The position numbers and the translations under genes were made by a program. The notes under the pieces were generated by a model. It was not told the origin of the DNA and did no database searches. It was given only the letters and a program-made list of their open reading frames with translations. Positions 1-7,043 of a stretch of DNA of 8,120 bases are shown piece after piece. How positions within the stretch are numbered: position 1 is the first letter of the stretch; the number at the start of each line of letters is the position of its first letter. Source of the stretch: Peptostreptococcaceae bacterium (GTDB lineage Bacteria; Bacillota; Clostridia; Peptostreptococcales; Anaerovoracaceae); assembly GCA_016650115.1 (NCBI GenBank), contig JAENWI010000049.1:1-8120 (forward strand), read 5' to 3'.

Positions 1-789
1 GATGAATTCTGCTTCTGCAGGAACAAAAATGTCGTTGGTGACAGACTTCACCATAGTCACAGGCATTTTTCTGAGAAAACCCGCAAACATCATCTCATCA
101 ATAGCCTTTGGCAATGGTGCCGTGGCCGCATAGGTTATGGCTGGATCACAGCCTAAAGCCACAGAAACTGGCATTTTACCACCGATTTTTTTATAGCTCT
201 CATAAATTTCCTTGCCATCCTTGTGCAGGTGCCAATGCATTCCTGTTGTATTTTTATCAAATACCTGTAATCGGTACATACCTACATTTTGGATCTGTGT
301 TTCGGGATCCTTTGTAAATACTAGCGGCAAAGTTATAAATCTGCCCCCATCTAAAGGCCAGCATTTAAGCACCGGAAGCTTTTCAAGATCCGGGTTTTCT
401 TCAATTATTTCCTGACAGGCTCCCTTTCCCGGAAGTTTCAAGGGAAATACAGCTACCAGTCTGCTCAATCGGGGCAGTGATTTTATCTTTTTCATCAGTC
501 CAAGATAATTAGACATATCCATAAACTCACCAATTGTATCCCCAATATCTTTTAAGTCTTCTACACCAAGCGCCAGTGCCATTCTTTTATAACTTCCCAT
601 CGCATTAATCAGCAAAGGGTATTCCGAGCCTTTCACTTTTTCAAAAAGTAAAGCTGGGCCTCCGGCCTTGGAAACCCTGTCAGTAATTTCGGTGATTTCA
701 AGAACAGGATCAACCTCAACCTTAATTCTTCTCAGTTCCCCAGCCTCTTCAAGCTTGTCTATGAAGCTTTCCAGGTTTTTATATGACAT
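1..789 (-). CDS. UbiD-family (prenylated-FMN-dependent) decarboxylase, 3' end cut by the window edge
   Basis: Seen: 263 codons are present from ATG 789, preceded by GGAGG four bases upstream; the frame is open to base 1. The N-terminus (MSYKNLESFIDKLEEAGELR) and the following GGPALLFEKVKG segment are typical of UbiD proteins. NVGMYR at residues 168-173 matches the prFMN/metal site of the family (Asn168 and Arg173 by analogy with fungal Fdc1). The following GMHWHLHKDG supplies the histidine region, and PLPKAIDE near residue 232 supplies the likely metal-binding glutamate. Known of the family: members need prenylated FMN made by a UbiX-type prenyltransferase and (de)carboxylate aromatic or unsaturated acids in the cytoplasm. 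The two catalytic glutamates, expected roughly 15-20 residues after the cut, cannot be seen. UbiD proteins are usually about 450-500 residues, so a little over half is present. The divergent LpdD-like neighbour supports the assignment. The substrate (phenolic acid, menaquinone precursor or other) cannot be decided here. Confidence 0.93.
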   Translation of the reverse strand, partial: MSYKNLESFIDKLEEAGELRRIKVEVDPVLEITEITDRVSKAGGPALLFEKVKGSEYPLLINAMGSYKRMALALGVEDLKDIGDTIGEFMDMSNYLGLMKKIKSLPRLSRLVAVFPLKLPGKGACQEIIEENPDLEKLPVLKCWPLDGGRFITLPLVFTKDPETQIQNVGMYRLQVFDKNTTGMHWHLHKDGKEIYESYKKIGGKMPVSVALGCDPAITYAATAPLPKAIDEMMFAGFLRKMPVTMVKSVTNDIFVPAEAEFI

Positions 790-870
790 AATTCCTCCAT
801 CTTTTAAAAATTTGCTTATAAAATGTTATTTTTCTTGATAAACCGATGTAATCCGAAACGGTACAATCCA

Positions 871-907
871 TTGCCATTTTCATAAATTTATGCTATCGTA
901 ATATAAA
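871..907 (+). promoter_or_regulatory. Candidate sigma-A type promoter(s) for the LpdD-like gene
   Basis: Two overlapping candidates have 17-base spacers. The first is TTGCCA (871-876) with TATCGT (894-899). The second is TTCATA (879-884) with TATAAA (902-907). Each matches the consensus at 9 of 12 positions. Both lie about 100 bases before the preferred start of the plus-strand gene, and the -10 elements fall in or beside the inverted repeat at 896-918. In such AT-rich DNA this level of match is suggestive only. No convincing promoter could be chosen for the decarboxylase on the other strand. Confidence 0.3.
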
Positions 908-918
908 ATCTATTACGA
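896..918. promoter_or_regulatory. Inverted repeat in the divergent intergenic region, candidate operator
   Basis: TCGTAATA (896-903) and TATTACGA (911-918) are perfect 8-base inverted arms separated by 7 bases. The TAAT...ATTA core resembles operators of dimeric regulators such as LysR-type proteins, but no regulator gene lies in the window. The site overlaps the candidate -10 elements for the plus-strand LpdD-like gene, so binding there could repress or gate that promoter. The arms are AT-rich and there is no T tract, so a terminator is unlikely. The binding function is inferred. Confidence 0.4.
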
Positions 919-1006
919 GCCATGAGGTAAAATCCATTATATCTCTGTGATGTAAATGCCACTGCGTTTTCATCATATAAATTCTGCAGAGGAGCGTGTA
1001 CTAATT

Positions 1007-1393
1007 ATGATACATTATAATACCCAATTTTTAGATAAACCAATAACCTTTATTGCTGTTTCTCACGGAAAGGATTATGCAATATCAGTTATGGGCGGTG
1101 ATAAATTTCACATTGGCGCAATTGCGATCTGCATTCCTGGCTCTGTTTCCTCTGTCTCATCAGTATCAGGCCATAAAGAAGAAGCTCTTGCATTACAACT
1201 GGCTTCTGGTATCAGCTGCGCACTGAATTGTGTTATCTCCGTTTCAATGGGAATTCATTTTGACAATATTACAGCATCGCAGATAGACGATCTTATAAGC
1301 ATAGTGAATACTTTAAAAGATGGCTTTATAGATGACTGTAAGAAAGGCAGCTTTTCAACCACTGATTTTTCAATTGATATCCTTAATACTTAA
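1007..1393 (+). CDS. lpdD: LpdD-like protein, proposed prenylated-flavin chaperone for UbiD-type decarboxylases
   Basis: Seen: 128 residues from ATG 1007. Family hallmarks as I recall them are all present: GGDKFHIGA (residues 30-38), SGHKEE (54-59) and GIHFDNITASQI (82-93). There are no membrane segments or signal peptide. Known: this small family was first named as subunit D of lactobacillar gallate decarboxylase and is now described as a prFMN chaperone that helps supply cofactor to UbiD enzymes. The divergent UbiD gene 217 bases away fits that role. Start choice: GAGGAG at 989-994 sits 12 bases before ATG 1007, somewhat long. An in-frame ATG at 956 would add 17 residues, but it has no ribosome binding site and the extension lacks family resemblance. 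The 3' end overlaps the convergent racemase gene by 24 bases. The family call is from motif memory, not from a search. Confidence 0.8.
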   Translation: MIHYNTQFLDKPITFIAVSHGKDYAISVMGGDKFHIGAIAICIPGSVSSVSSVSGHKEEALALQLASGISCALNCVISVSMGIHFDNITASQIDDLISIVNTLKDGFIDDCKKGSFSTTDFSIDILNT

Positions 1394-2464
1394 CTTGATG
1401 TTTTTAGAGCTTGTCGCAAAAACTATCGTGGCATAGCACAAATCGAACTCTACAATGTCGCCTACCGCGATGTCATCTTTACATTTTTCAATATCCAGAA
1501 TTAAATGGTCACTGCTTGCTCCCAATACTTCTATATTTTTATTTCGCGTAATCAGCATATCAGCATAAGCAAAGTCTACTTTTCCCAGGGCAACCAACGC
1601 TCTTCTTCTGATCCCCCGGTCCTCATATTCACCAACCTGACCAAATGCATCAAAAGAAAGTTCTCCGACAGGGTAACTTGGCTTGTCCTTTACTTCTATT
1701 ACTTCTGCCTGTAGTGTGAATACATCCTGATTTAAAAAGCTCATATCTACACCAAACTGAATCATCATATCGTAGGCTAAAATAATTCCTTCTCCTATTC
1801 TTAAATGGTTAATTCTTTTTGGAACAGTTCCATCAAAGACAATTGGAAGTGTAGTTGTTCCGCCGCCCGAAATAATTTCAAGCTGTCTCCCAATGCCTTT
1901 TTCTATTTCCTCAGCAATTTCAATAAGTTCCTCTAATTTTTCAGGTGTTGCTTTAATAGAGCCATAACATCCCAAATTGGTTCCTACACCTCGAAGGTCG
2001 ACATTTGACAACTGGTTTTCCACATATCCGGCAATTTTAATCATTTCTTCTTTGTCCCAAAATCCCTCACGAAGATCCCCAAGGTCTGCCATCAACACTA
2101 CTCCATGCCTTTTACCCTGTTTTATACAGGCCTCATTGATTGCATCAAGAACAACTTTTTCGCTGTTCAGACTGAACTCACAATGTTTGACAATCTCGTC
2201 CACTTCACTAAGCATTGGCACCCGAATCATTGAAAAAGGCCCCTTTACTCCTGCTGCCTTCGCTTCAATCACCTGTTCAATTCTTGATGTTCCTATGCTT
2301 GAGCAGCCTGTCAGGTTATATACCTTCGTCAGGTCCACTATACCATTAAAGCCTTTTATTACACCCGAAACGAAGATACCCCTCTCACCGCACTTTTCTA
2401 CAACCTTATCAATATTATGTTTTAATTTATTCAGGTCTATTTCCAACCTGGGGAATTTACTCAT
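1370..2464 (-). CDS. Alanine/ornithine racemase family PLP-dependent enzyme
   Basis: Seen: 364 residues from ATG 2464, with GGAG six bases upstream. The fold is alanine-racemase-like: an N-terminal PLP barrel (about 1-235) and a C-terminal beta domain (about 240-360). Lys37 in VIKGF is the expected PLP Schiff-base lysine. DLGDLREG (127-134), SGGGTTTLP (199-207) and LRIGEGI (221-227) are characteristic of the branch containing clostridial ornithine racemase (Orr), rather than the KANAYGHG-type Alr. Known: Orr interconverts L- and D-ornithine in the oxidative ornithine fermentation pathway; other members act on other amino acids. None of the other ornithine-degradation genes is present here, so the substrate is open. 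It is the last gene of the minus-strand string, 43 bases after the EamA transporter, which suggests racemisation of an exported or imported amino acid. Its 3' end overlaps the LpdD-like gene tail to tail. Confidence 0.88.
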   Translation of the reverse strand: MSKFPRLEIDLNKLKHNIDKVVEKCGERGIFVSGVIKGFNGIVDLTKVYNLTGCSSIGTSRIEQVIEAKAAGVKGPFSMIRVPMLSEVDEIVKHCEFSLNSEKVVLDAINEACIKQGKRHGVVLMADLGDLREGFWDKEEMIKIAGYVENQLSNVDLRGVGTNLGCYGSIKATPEKLEELIEIAEEIEKGIGRQLEIISGGGTTTLPIVFDGTVPKRINHLRIGEGIILAYDMMIQFGVDMSFLNQDVFTLQAEVIEVKDKPSYPVGELSFDAFGQVGEYEDRGIRRRALVALGKVDFAYADMLITRNKNIEVLGASSDHLILDIEKCKDDIAVGDIVEFDLCYATIVFATSSKNIKLSIKDIN

Positions 2465-2480
2465 TGTTTTCTCCTTTCAT

Positions 2481-2497
2481 TGTTGCCTTAGGCAACA
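2481..2497. promoter_or_regulatory. Stem-loop between the transporter and racemase genes
   Basis: TGTTGCC (2481-2487) and GGCAACA (2491-2497) form a perfect 7-bp stem with a 3-base loop. On the minus-strand transcript it lies just after the transporter stop and a few bases before the AAAGGAG ribosome binding site of the racemase. No U tract follows, so it is not a standard intrinsic terminator. It could act as an mRNA processing or stability element, a translational control element, or a protein-binding palindrome in DNA. Confidence 0.45.
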
Positions 2498-2507
2498 TTC
2501 ACCTTTT

Positions 2508-3398
2508 TTATATCAATTTTTCCGGCTGGCTGACTCCGATTACACCCGTCAGAATCAATACAAGTCCGATTACTTTATGAATTGTGAACGGATCACCTCT
2601 GAAGACTATGCCTGCAATAACTCCGGTTACAGTCACTACGCTTAGGGTTAAGGTAGATGCTTTGTATGCCGGGACCGCAGCAATCAAATGGTTATAAGCT
2701 ATAAAAGCAAAAACCGAGCAGATGACGCCTAAAAATAAAATCGCATAAAGCAATTCGGGGATTTGAACGGTTAAAGCATACGCCTCAAACCCATATCCCA
2801 TTATAAGATTCAGTGCATTAAAAAATATGAATCCAACTGCAGTCATTACAAATGTTATTTCAATTGGTCCGAAGCTCCCCGAAATTTGTTTGGAAAGCAT
2901 TGTGAAAACCGCCCCGGTAATAACCGCAAGCAAAAGAAACATGTAACCTGTAGTTTTACCACTAGCCGACAAATTGTCCATTACTGTAACAATTACACCC
3001 AAAAAAGACAGAAATACAAAGCCCGCTGTCATGAACTTTATTTTTTCTTTTAAAAAAATCCCGCTTAAAACTGTTACTGTTATAGGAACCATTGAAAGTA
3101 TGATTGCTGATTCAGAAGCTGTGGTCATATCAATCCCTAAAATCTCAAAAATGCCATATAAACACGGCTGCGCAATTGAAAGAATCAGTAAGTTTTTGAT
3201 AGATTTATTCTTAAAATTCAGTTTGACAGGACCGACTGCTATAAATACCCCGAAGGTGATCACTGCAATGGTCATTCTAACTGCCATCACCTGAATGGGA
3301 TCCAAATAATCCAGTGCTGTTTTGGTCCCTATAAATGATACGCCCCAGCCGATTGCTCCTGCGATTCCTATAATGTAAGCCAACCTAGTATTCTTCAT
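2508..3398 (-). CDS. EamA/DMT-family transporter (ten-helix drug/metabolite transporter type)
   Basis: Seen: 296 residues, almost wholly hydrophobic, with about ten predicted membrane helices arranged as two EamA repeats (about 7-137 and 150-288). The first repeat has the usual helix-4 pattern, SAIILSMVPITVTVLSGIFL followed by KEKI (residues 97-120). Length matches the family norm of about 300. The start ATG at 3398 overlaps the stop of the upstream acyl-CoA synthetase by one base (TAATG), with AAGG just upstream, so translation is probably coupled. Known: EamA proteins export or import amino acids, nucleobases, amines and other metabolites at the cytoplasmic membrane; specificity cannot be read from sequence. 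The neighbouring racemase makes an amino acid or derivative a reasonable guess, and the synthetases raise the alternative of an acylated metabolite. The family call is secure; the substrate is not. Confidence 0.9.
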   Translation of the reverse strand: MKNTRLAYIIGIAGAIGWGVSFIGTKTALDYLDPIQVMAVRMTIAVITFGVFIAVGPVKLNFKNKSIKNLLILSIAQPCLYGIFEILGIDMTTASESAIILSMVPITVTVLSGIFLKEKIKFMTAGFVFLSFLGVIVTVMDNLSASGKTTGYMFLLLAVITGAVFTMLSKQISGSFGPIEITFVMTAVGFIFFNALNLIMGYGFEAYALTVQIPELLYAILFLGVICSVFAFIAYNHLIAAVPAYKASTLTLSVVTVTGVIAGIVFRGDPFTIHKVIGLVLILTGVIGVSQPEKLI

Positions 3399-5206
3399 TA
3401 TACCTTGTTCTCTTCTAAATTTCGTTTGATTTTCTTTCCAGTTGTTTTCTCAAATTCTTCAGATCTGATTGATATTTTCTTTATTCTCTTAAAGTATGGC
3501 ATTTCTTTATTAATTTTATCGATTTCAGTCCAAATTAAGAATTCCTGTGCTTTTTTGTCAGGGTTATTCCCTAAAACCTCAGTCACTTCTTCCATATCCG
3601 GGAATATAGATGCAGTAATTAATATTTCATCACTACTTTTGCTTTCTATACCCATCACCATACATTCTTTTATATATGGTACATTGGATAAATAATATTC
3701 GATTTCTTCAGGATATACGTTCTTCCCGTTTTTTGTAATGATTACATTCTTTATTCTTCCAGTCAGATAAATATAATTATCCTTGTCTATATAACCCAAA
3801 TCTCCTGTATGCAGCCAGCCATCAACTAAAACCTTAGCTGATTCCTCAGGCATTTTGTAATATCCCAGCATGACGTTTCCGCCTTTTACGCAAATCTCAC
3901 CTATTCGTGTTTCAGGGTCCATATCAATAATCTTTGCATCAAAGCCAGGAGGCACATATCCTAAAGAGTCATTTTTAAAGAATTTATCCGGATTCAATGC
4001 GCATATAGGTGAACATTCTGTCAGCCCATAGCCTTGAAGCGCTGTGATGCCAAAATCATTTATCCCCTGCAGTATATCGGGGTTTATTGCAGCACCACCG
4101 CAGATGATTATCCTCATTCTTCCACCAAATAAGTCCGTTATCTTTTTCATAAAAACAGGTCCTAAGTCAATACCGATTTTTTTGGTTTTTCTGTTTATTG
4201 CAATTACTTTTTTTAGCATTTTCTCTTTGCCGCTTTTTTTAGCATTTTGCCAGATTTTTTTATACAGACTCTCCAAAATTAATGGCACTGCAAGCAGCAT
4301 GGTTGGCCTTACTTCAGAGAGGTTTTTAACAATATATTTAAGCCCTTCACAATATGCTATTGCAGAGCCTTTATATAATGGCAGTAAAAAGCCGCAAGTA
4401 CACTCATATGTGTGATGCATTGGCAGGATTGAAAAAAAGATATCTGTCGGTCTGATTTCTAATAATGTTGGAGCTGTCATTAACTCTTCGACAATATTAC
4501 CATGTGAAAGCATTACACCCTTGGAAACTCCTGTTGTTCCAGAAGTGAAAAGCAGCATGCTCATTTCATCCCGAATAATCTGAGCATCCAAGAAATCTTT
4601 GTTCTCTTCAGACATAAATTTCACCCCTTCTTCGACAAGTTCATCAAAGGAATAGGACGCACTTGCATTCTCTTTGCTTTGCATATTTACCAAAACCTTG
4701 ATATTTGTTTGCCCTGAAGCTTTCATTTTAAGAAAATCCTCTTCAAACTTTCCATCATATAGAACGCAGGATACTTCTGCTTCAATAATCAACTGCTTGA
4801 TTTCATTTGGAGAAAGTTCCTTATCAAGAGGAACTACAACCCCGGCTCCGCAAACAGCCGCCAGATAAGAGATCCCCCATCGATAGCTGTTCTCTCCTAT
4901 TACAGCGATTTTTTTATTCTTCAGGCCATGGGCAATTAAAGCTGTCCCAAGCCCGTTTACTTTTTCAAGCATTTCTTTATAGGTAATATTTAGGTATGGA
5001 CCGCCCTTTACTTCTTTGTCCATAAAAGCGATATTCTCAGGGAAAAGTTCAGCACTGGTTTCCAGCATATGCTTGATGTTCATGATTGGTCTGCTGTTCT
5101 TGTACATGACGCGAGGGTCCTTGCTTGTATTAAGTTCATTTGCCCTTTTTACCGCATAGTCCATATCCGCCTGTTTCATTTTCGTATAAACTTCTTTATT
5201 TAACAT
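3398..5206 (-). CDS. Acyl-CoA synthetase 1 (AMP-forming, long-chain fatty-acid-CoA ligase type)
   Basis: Seen: 602 residues from ATG 5206. Adenylate-forming motifs occur in order (numbering from this start): P-loop TSGTTGVSKG (221-230), LPMHHTYE (261-268), adenine-binding GYGLTE (392-397), HTGD (466-469), hinge and A8 region GRIKNVIITKNGKNVYPEE (483-501), and catalytic lysine in GKKIKR (590-595, probably Lys592). There is no signal peptide. Known: such enzymes activate a carboxylic acid, usually a medium- or long-chain fatty acid, to acyl-AMP and then acyl-CoA in the cytoplasm. Start choice: GGAGGA (5215-5220) is 8 bases before ATG 5206 but only 2 before the alternative ATG 5212. The gene overlaps the end of synthetase 2 by 11 bases and runs into the transporter by one base. 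It is a clear paralogue of the upstream gene, as shown by shared segments such as IAxIGENSYxW, LKYIVKNL and CGGAAINP/AGGAAINP. Actual acyl chain or aryl substrate is unknown. Confidence 0.92.
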   Translation of the reverse strand: MLNKEVYTKMKQADMDYAVKRANELNTSKDPRVMYKNSRPIMNIKHMLETSAELFPENIAFMDKEVKGGPYLNITYKEMLEKVNGLGTALIAHGLKNKKIAVIGENSYRWGISYLAAVCGAGVVVPLDKELSPNEIKQLIIEAEVSCVLYDGKFEEDFLKMKASGQTNIKVLVNMQSKENASASYSFDELVEEGVKFMSEENKDFLDAQIIRDEMSMLLFTSGTTGVSKGVMLSHGNIVEELMTAPTLLEIRPTDIFFSILPMHHTYECTCGFLLPLYKGSAIAYCEGLKYIVKNLSEVRPTMLLAVPLILESLYKKIWQNAKKSGKEKMLKKVIAINRKTKKIGIDLGPVFMKKITDLFGGRMRIIICGGAAINPDILQGINDFGITALQGYGLTECSPICALNPDKFFKNDSLGYVPPGFDAKIIDMDPETRIGEICVKGGNVMLGYYKMPEESAKVLVDGWLHTGDLGYIDKDNYIYLTGRIKNVIITKNGKNVYPEEIEYYLSNVPYIKECMVMGIESKSSDEILITASIFPDMEEVTEVLGNNPDKKAQEFLIWTEIDKINKEMPYFKRIKKISIRSEEFEKTTGKKIKRNLEENKV

Positions 5207-6944
5207 ATGCATTCTCCTCCTCAGTCAAATTCCCCTCTATAAATCTTTTTATTTTTCTTGTAGTGGTCTTTTCAAATTCGGTTGTTCTGACCGTGAATCT
5301 TTTAACTCTTTTATATAAAGGCATTTGCTCATTAATATCATCAATCAGCATTTTTATAAATACTTTTATTTCCTCACTTGTCATAGAGCCTTTTTCTTCT
5401 TCAATAAAATCATAATCAGGATATATTTCAGCCTTAACAATAATGTCGTTTGTCTTTTCATCATTGACTCCATGCACAAGGACTTCTTTGATATATTGGC
5501 TGCCGGTTAAATAATATTCCACTTCTTCAGGGAAAATATTTTTACCATTTTTGGTGATAATGACATTTTTTTTCCTTCCCGAAATATAAAGGAAGCCCTC
5601 CTTGTCAAAGTAACCGTAATCTCCAGTATGAAGCCAACCGTTCTTCAAAACCTTATCAGTTTCTTTAGGATTTCCAAAATAACCGAGCATGACAGATTCG
5701 CCTCTGCAGATTATTTCTCCGATACCATTCTCGTCTTCTTCAACAATTTTCACTTCTGTTCCGGGCATTGGAAATCCGGCAGATGCAGCCTTGCTGTACC
5801 GGTCCTTGTTTAACGCAATAATAGGTGCGCATTCCGTCATTCCATACCCTTGAATCATTGGAAAACCCATGGCTTCGAAATCTTCTATTACCCTTGGGTT
5901 TATTGCAGCTCCCCCCGCTATAAACAGTTTTATGTTCCCACCGGTTGCATTATGAACATCCTTGAATATCTTTCTGATTGTTGGCTGATTGTATAATTTC
6001 AGTTTCCGGGAAATTGTAACCATTCGCCGCATTTTTTTGTCTCTTTTATTTGTTTCTGCCTGTTTCCATATTTTTTTATGCATGGATTCAAAGACAAGAG
6101 GAACACCAAGCATTACCGTTGCTTTTGATTCCACCAGATTTTTAACAATATATTTCAATCCTTCACAAAATGCAATGGTAAGCCCCTGATAAATGCCAGT
6201 CAGTACATGACATGTCATTTCATAAGAATGGTGCATAGGTAATACGGACAACCCCACATAGTTATCTGGTATTGCTACGTATTTAGACATATTATATACA
6301 TTGGCGGAAAGATTTTTATGTGAAAGCATAACTCCTTTTGCCATTCCCATCGTACCAGAAGTGAAAAGGAGAGAACACATTGCCTCCCTGTCGATTATTG
6401 CATCAACAAATTCTCTGCTGCCAGCTTCCAGAAGTTCCTTGCCTTCTCTGATCAGTTTGTTTAAAGAAAGGTCTCCTGTCTCATCATTTGTTGCTGACAT
6501 ATTTATTGTATAATCTATCCCGTCTACTCCTTTTAAAGCTTCCTTCACAATCGGTTCCATCTTTCTTGAAAAAACGATTGCCGAAACTTCTGCTCTCTTT
6601 ATCAAATTTCTGATTTCATTTGACGGAAGTTCTCTGTCTAGAGGAACAATCACACCTGTCCCATTGGTTGTTGCAAAGTACGTCAAAACCCACTGGTATG
6701 AATTTTCTCCAATAATAGCGATTTTCTTCCCTTTTAGCCCCATTTCAATGAATTTTGTGCCAAGTGAGTCAACATCACTTTTTACCTGTGGGAAGTATAT
6801 TGGTTTATACTCGCCCCCTAAAACTTCTTTTACTAGATAAGCTGCCCTGTCTGCATAAATTTCAGCGCTTTGATCAAGCATATCCTTTAAGTCGCTGACT
6901 GGTCTGAATTCATATAAACTATCTTTATATTTTGAATTATTCAT
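5196..6944 (-). CDS. Acyl-CoA synthetase 2 (AMP-forming, long-chain fatty-acid-CoA ligase type), paralogue of the next gene
   Basis: Seen: 582 residues from ATG 6944. Motifs (numbered from this start) are the P-loop TSGTMGMAKG (195-204), LPMHHSYE (235-242), GYGMTE (366-371), HTGD (439-442), GRKKNVIITKNGKNIFPEE (456-474) and the C-terminal TTTRKIKR, with probable catalytic Lys564. The P-loop carries Met where family members usually have Thr or Ser (TSGTTG); all other key residues are present, so activity is expected. Known role: ATP-dependent activation of a fatty or other carboxylic acid to acyl-CoA. Start choice: the frame extends upstream to GTG 6992, adding MYVYVYVYVYKDGTKR encoded mainly by a hexamer repeat. 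That extension is unlike the paralogue and has no clear ribosome binding site. ATG 6944 has only a weak site (GGGA, 8 bases upstream), so the start is not settled. First gene of the probable four-gene operon. Confidence 0.9.
   Translation of the reverse strand: MNNSKYKDSLYEFRPVSDLKDMLDQSAEIYADRAAYLVKEVLGGEYKPIYFPQVKSDVDSLGTKFIEMGLKGKKIAIIGENSYQWVLTYFATTNGTGVIVPLDRELPSNEIRNLIKRAEVSAIVFSRKMEPIVKEALKGVDGIDYTINMSATNDETGDLSLNKLIREGKELLEAGSREFVDAIIDREAMCSLLFTSGTMGMAKGVMLSHKNLSANVYNMSKYVAIPDNYVGLSVLPMHHSYEMTCHVLTGIYQGLTIAFCEGLKYIVKNLVESKATVMLGVPLVFESMHKKIWKQAETNKRDKKMRRMVTISRKLKLYNQPTIRKIFKDVHNATGGNIKLFIAGGAAINPRVIEDFEAMGFPMIQGYGMTECAPIIALNKDRYSKAASAGFPMPGTEVKIVEEDENGIGEIICRGESVMLGYFGNPKETDKVLKNGWLHTGDYGYFDKEGFLYISGRKKNVIITKNGKNIFPEEVEYYLTGSQYIKEVLVHGVNDEKTNDIIVKAEIYPDYDFIEEEKGSMTSEEIKVFIKMLIDDINEQMPLYKRVKRFTVRTTEFEKTTTRKIKRFIEGNLTEEENAYVK
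5215..5220 (-). promoter_or_regulatory. Ribosome binding site that decides the start of acyl-CoA synthetase 1
   Basis: On the minus strand GGAGGA lies inside the last codons of synthetase 2. It is 8 bases from ATG 5206 and only 2 from ATG 5212, so initiation at 5206 (MLNKE...) is favoured over MHMLNKE. Confidence 0.7.
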
Positions 6945-6961
6945 TCTTTTTGTCCCATCCT

Positions 6962-6993
<32 letters not shown>

Positions 6994-6998
6994 ATCGT

Positions 6999-7043
6999 TT
7001 ATCTATTTGTAATTTCAGTATTATTTAATAATAGCAGTACCAT
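6999..7043 (-). CDS. Possible 14-residue leader peptide upstream of acyl-CoA synthetase 2
   Basis: Seen: ATG 7043 opens a short frame, MVLLLLNNTEITNR, ending at TAA (6999-7001). GAGGTG (7053-7058), a good anti-16S match, sits 9 bases upstream. Four successive leucine codons (CTG CTA TTA TTA) recall leader peptides of leucine-responsive attenuators. However, the leucine codons coincide with an AT-rich palindrome at 7019-7033, and no terminator/antiterminator pair follows. It may be a chance frame. If real, it would control translation or transcription of the acyl-CoA synthetase operon. Confidence 0.25.
   Translation of the reverse strand: MVLLLLNNTEITNR
7019..7033. promoter_or_regulatory. AT-rich palindrome in the addB - acyl-CoA synthetase gap
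   Basis: TATTATT and AATAATA are perfect 7-base arms around a single T. As RNA the hairpin would be weak and is not followed by a U tract, so it is a poor terminator. As DNA it could be an operator or part of a promoter for the downstream synthetase genes. Function is inferred only from position. Confidence 0.3.

Larger units (their letters stand above)
862..939 (+). repeat. Three direct-repeat copies of a TAAAATCYATTA-like motif
   Basis: TAAAATCTATTA at 904-915 and TAAAATCCATTA at 928-939 differ by one base. A third copy, TACAATCCATTG at 862-873, matches the second at 10 of 12 positions. The copies start 42 and 24 bases apart, and the middle one forms part of the inverted repeat at 896-918. 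Iterated short motifs in a divergent promoter region often mark regulator binding, but AT-rich chance similarity remains possible. Confidence 0.35.

Noticed and set aside
108..415. Plus-strand small open frames opposite the decarboxylase gene
   Set aside because: They are overlapping antisense frames without ribosome binding sites or family features; the minus-strand UbiD frame explains the sequence.
956..1006. Upstream in-frame ATG extending the LpdD-like protein by 17 residues
   Set aside because: There is no ribosome binding site before 956, while GAGGAG precedes ATG 1007; the extension does not resemble the family N-terminus.
1400..1426. GTTTTT ... AAAAAC inverted arms after the LpdD-like stop as a terminator
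   Set aside because: The stem is six A/T-dominated pairs with a 12-base loop inside the racemase coding region, too weak to call.
1977..2645. 222-codon plus-strand open frame opposite the racemase and transporter genes
   Set aside because: It lies antisense across two well-supported genes, shows no recognisable motif, and its composition is that of a reverse-complement shadow.
5196..5212. Possible frameshift or gene fusion at the junction of the two synthetases
   Set aside because: Both proteins carry complete N- and C-terminal family features, and a strong ribosome binding site precedes the second start; this is an ordinary overlap.
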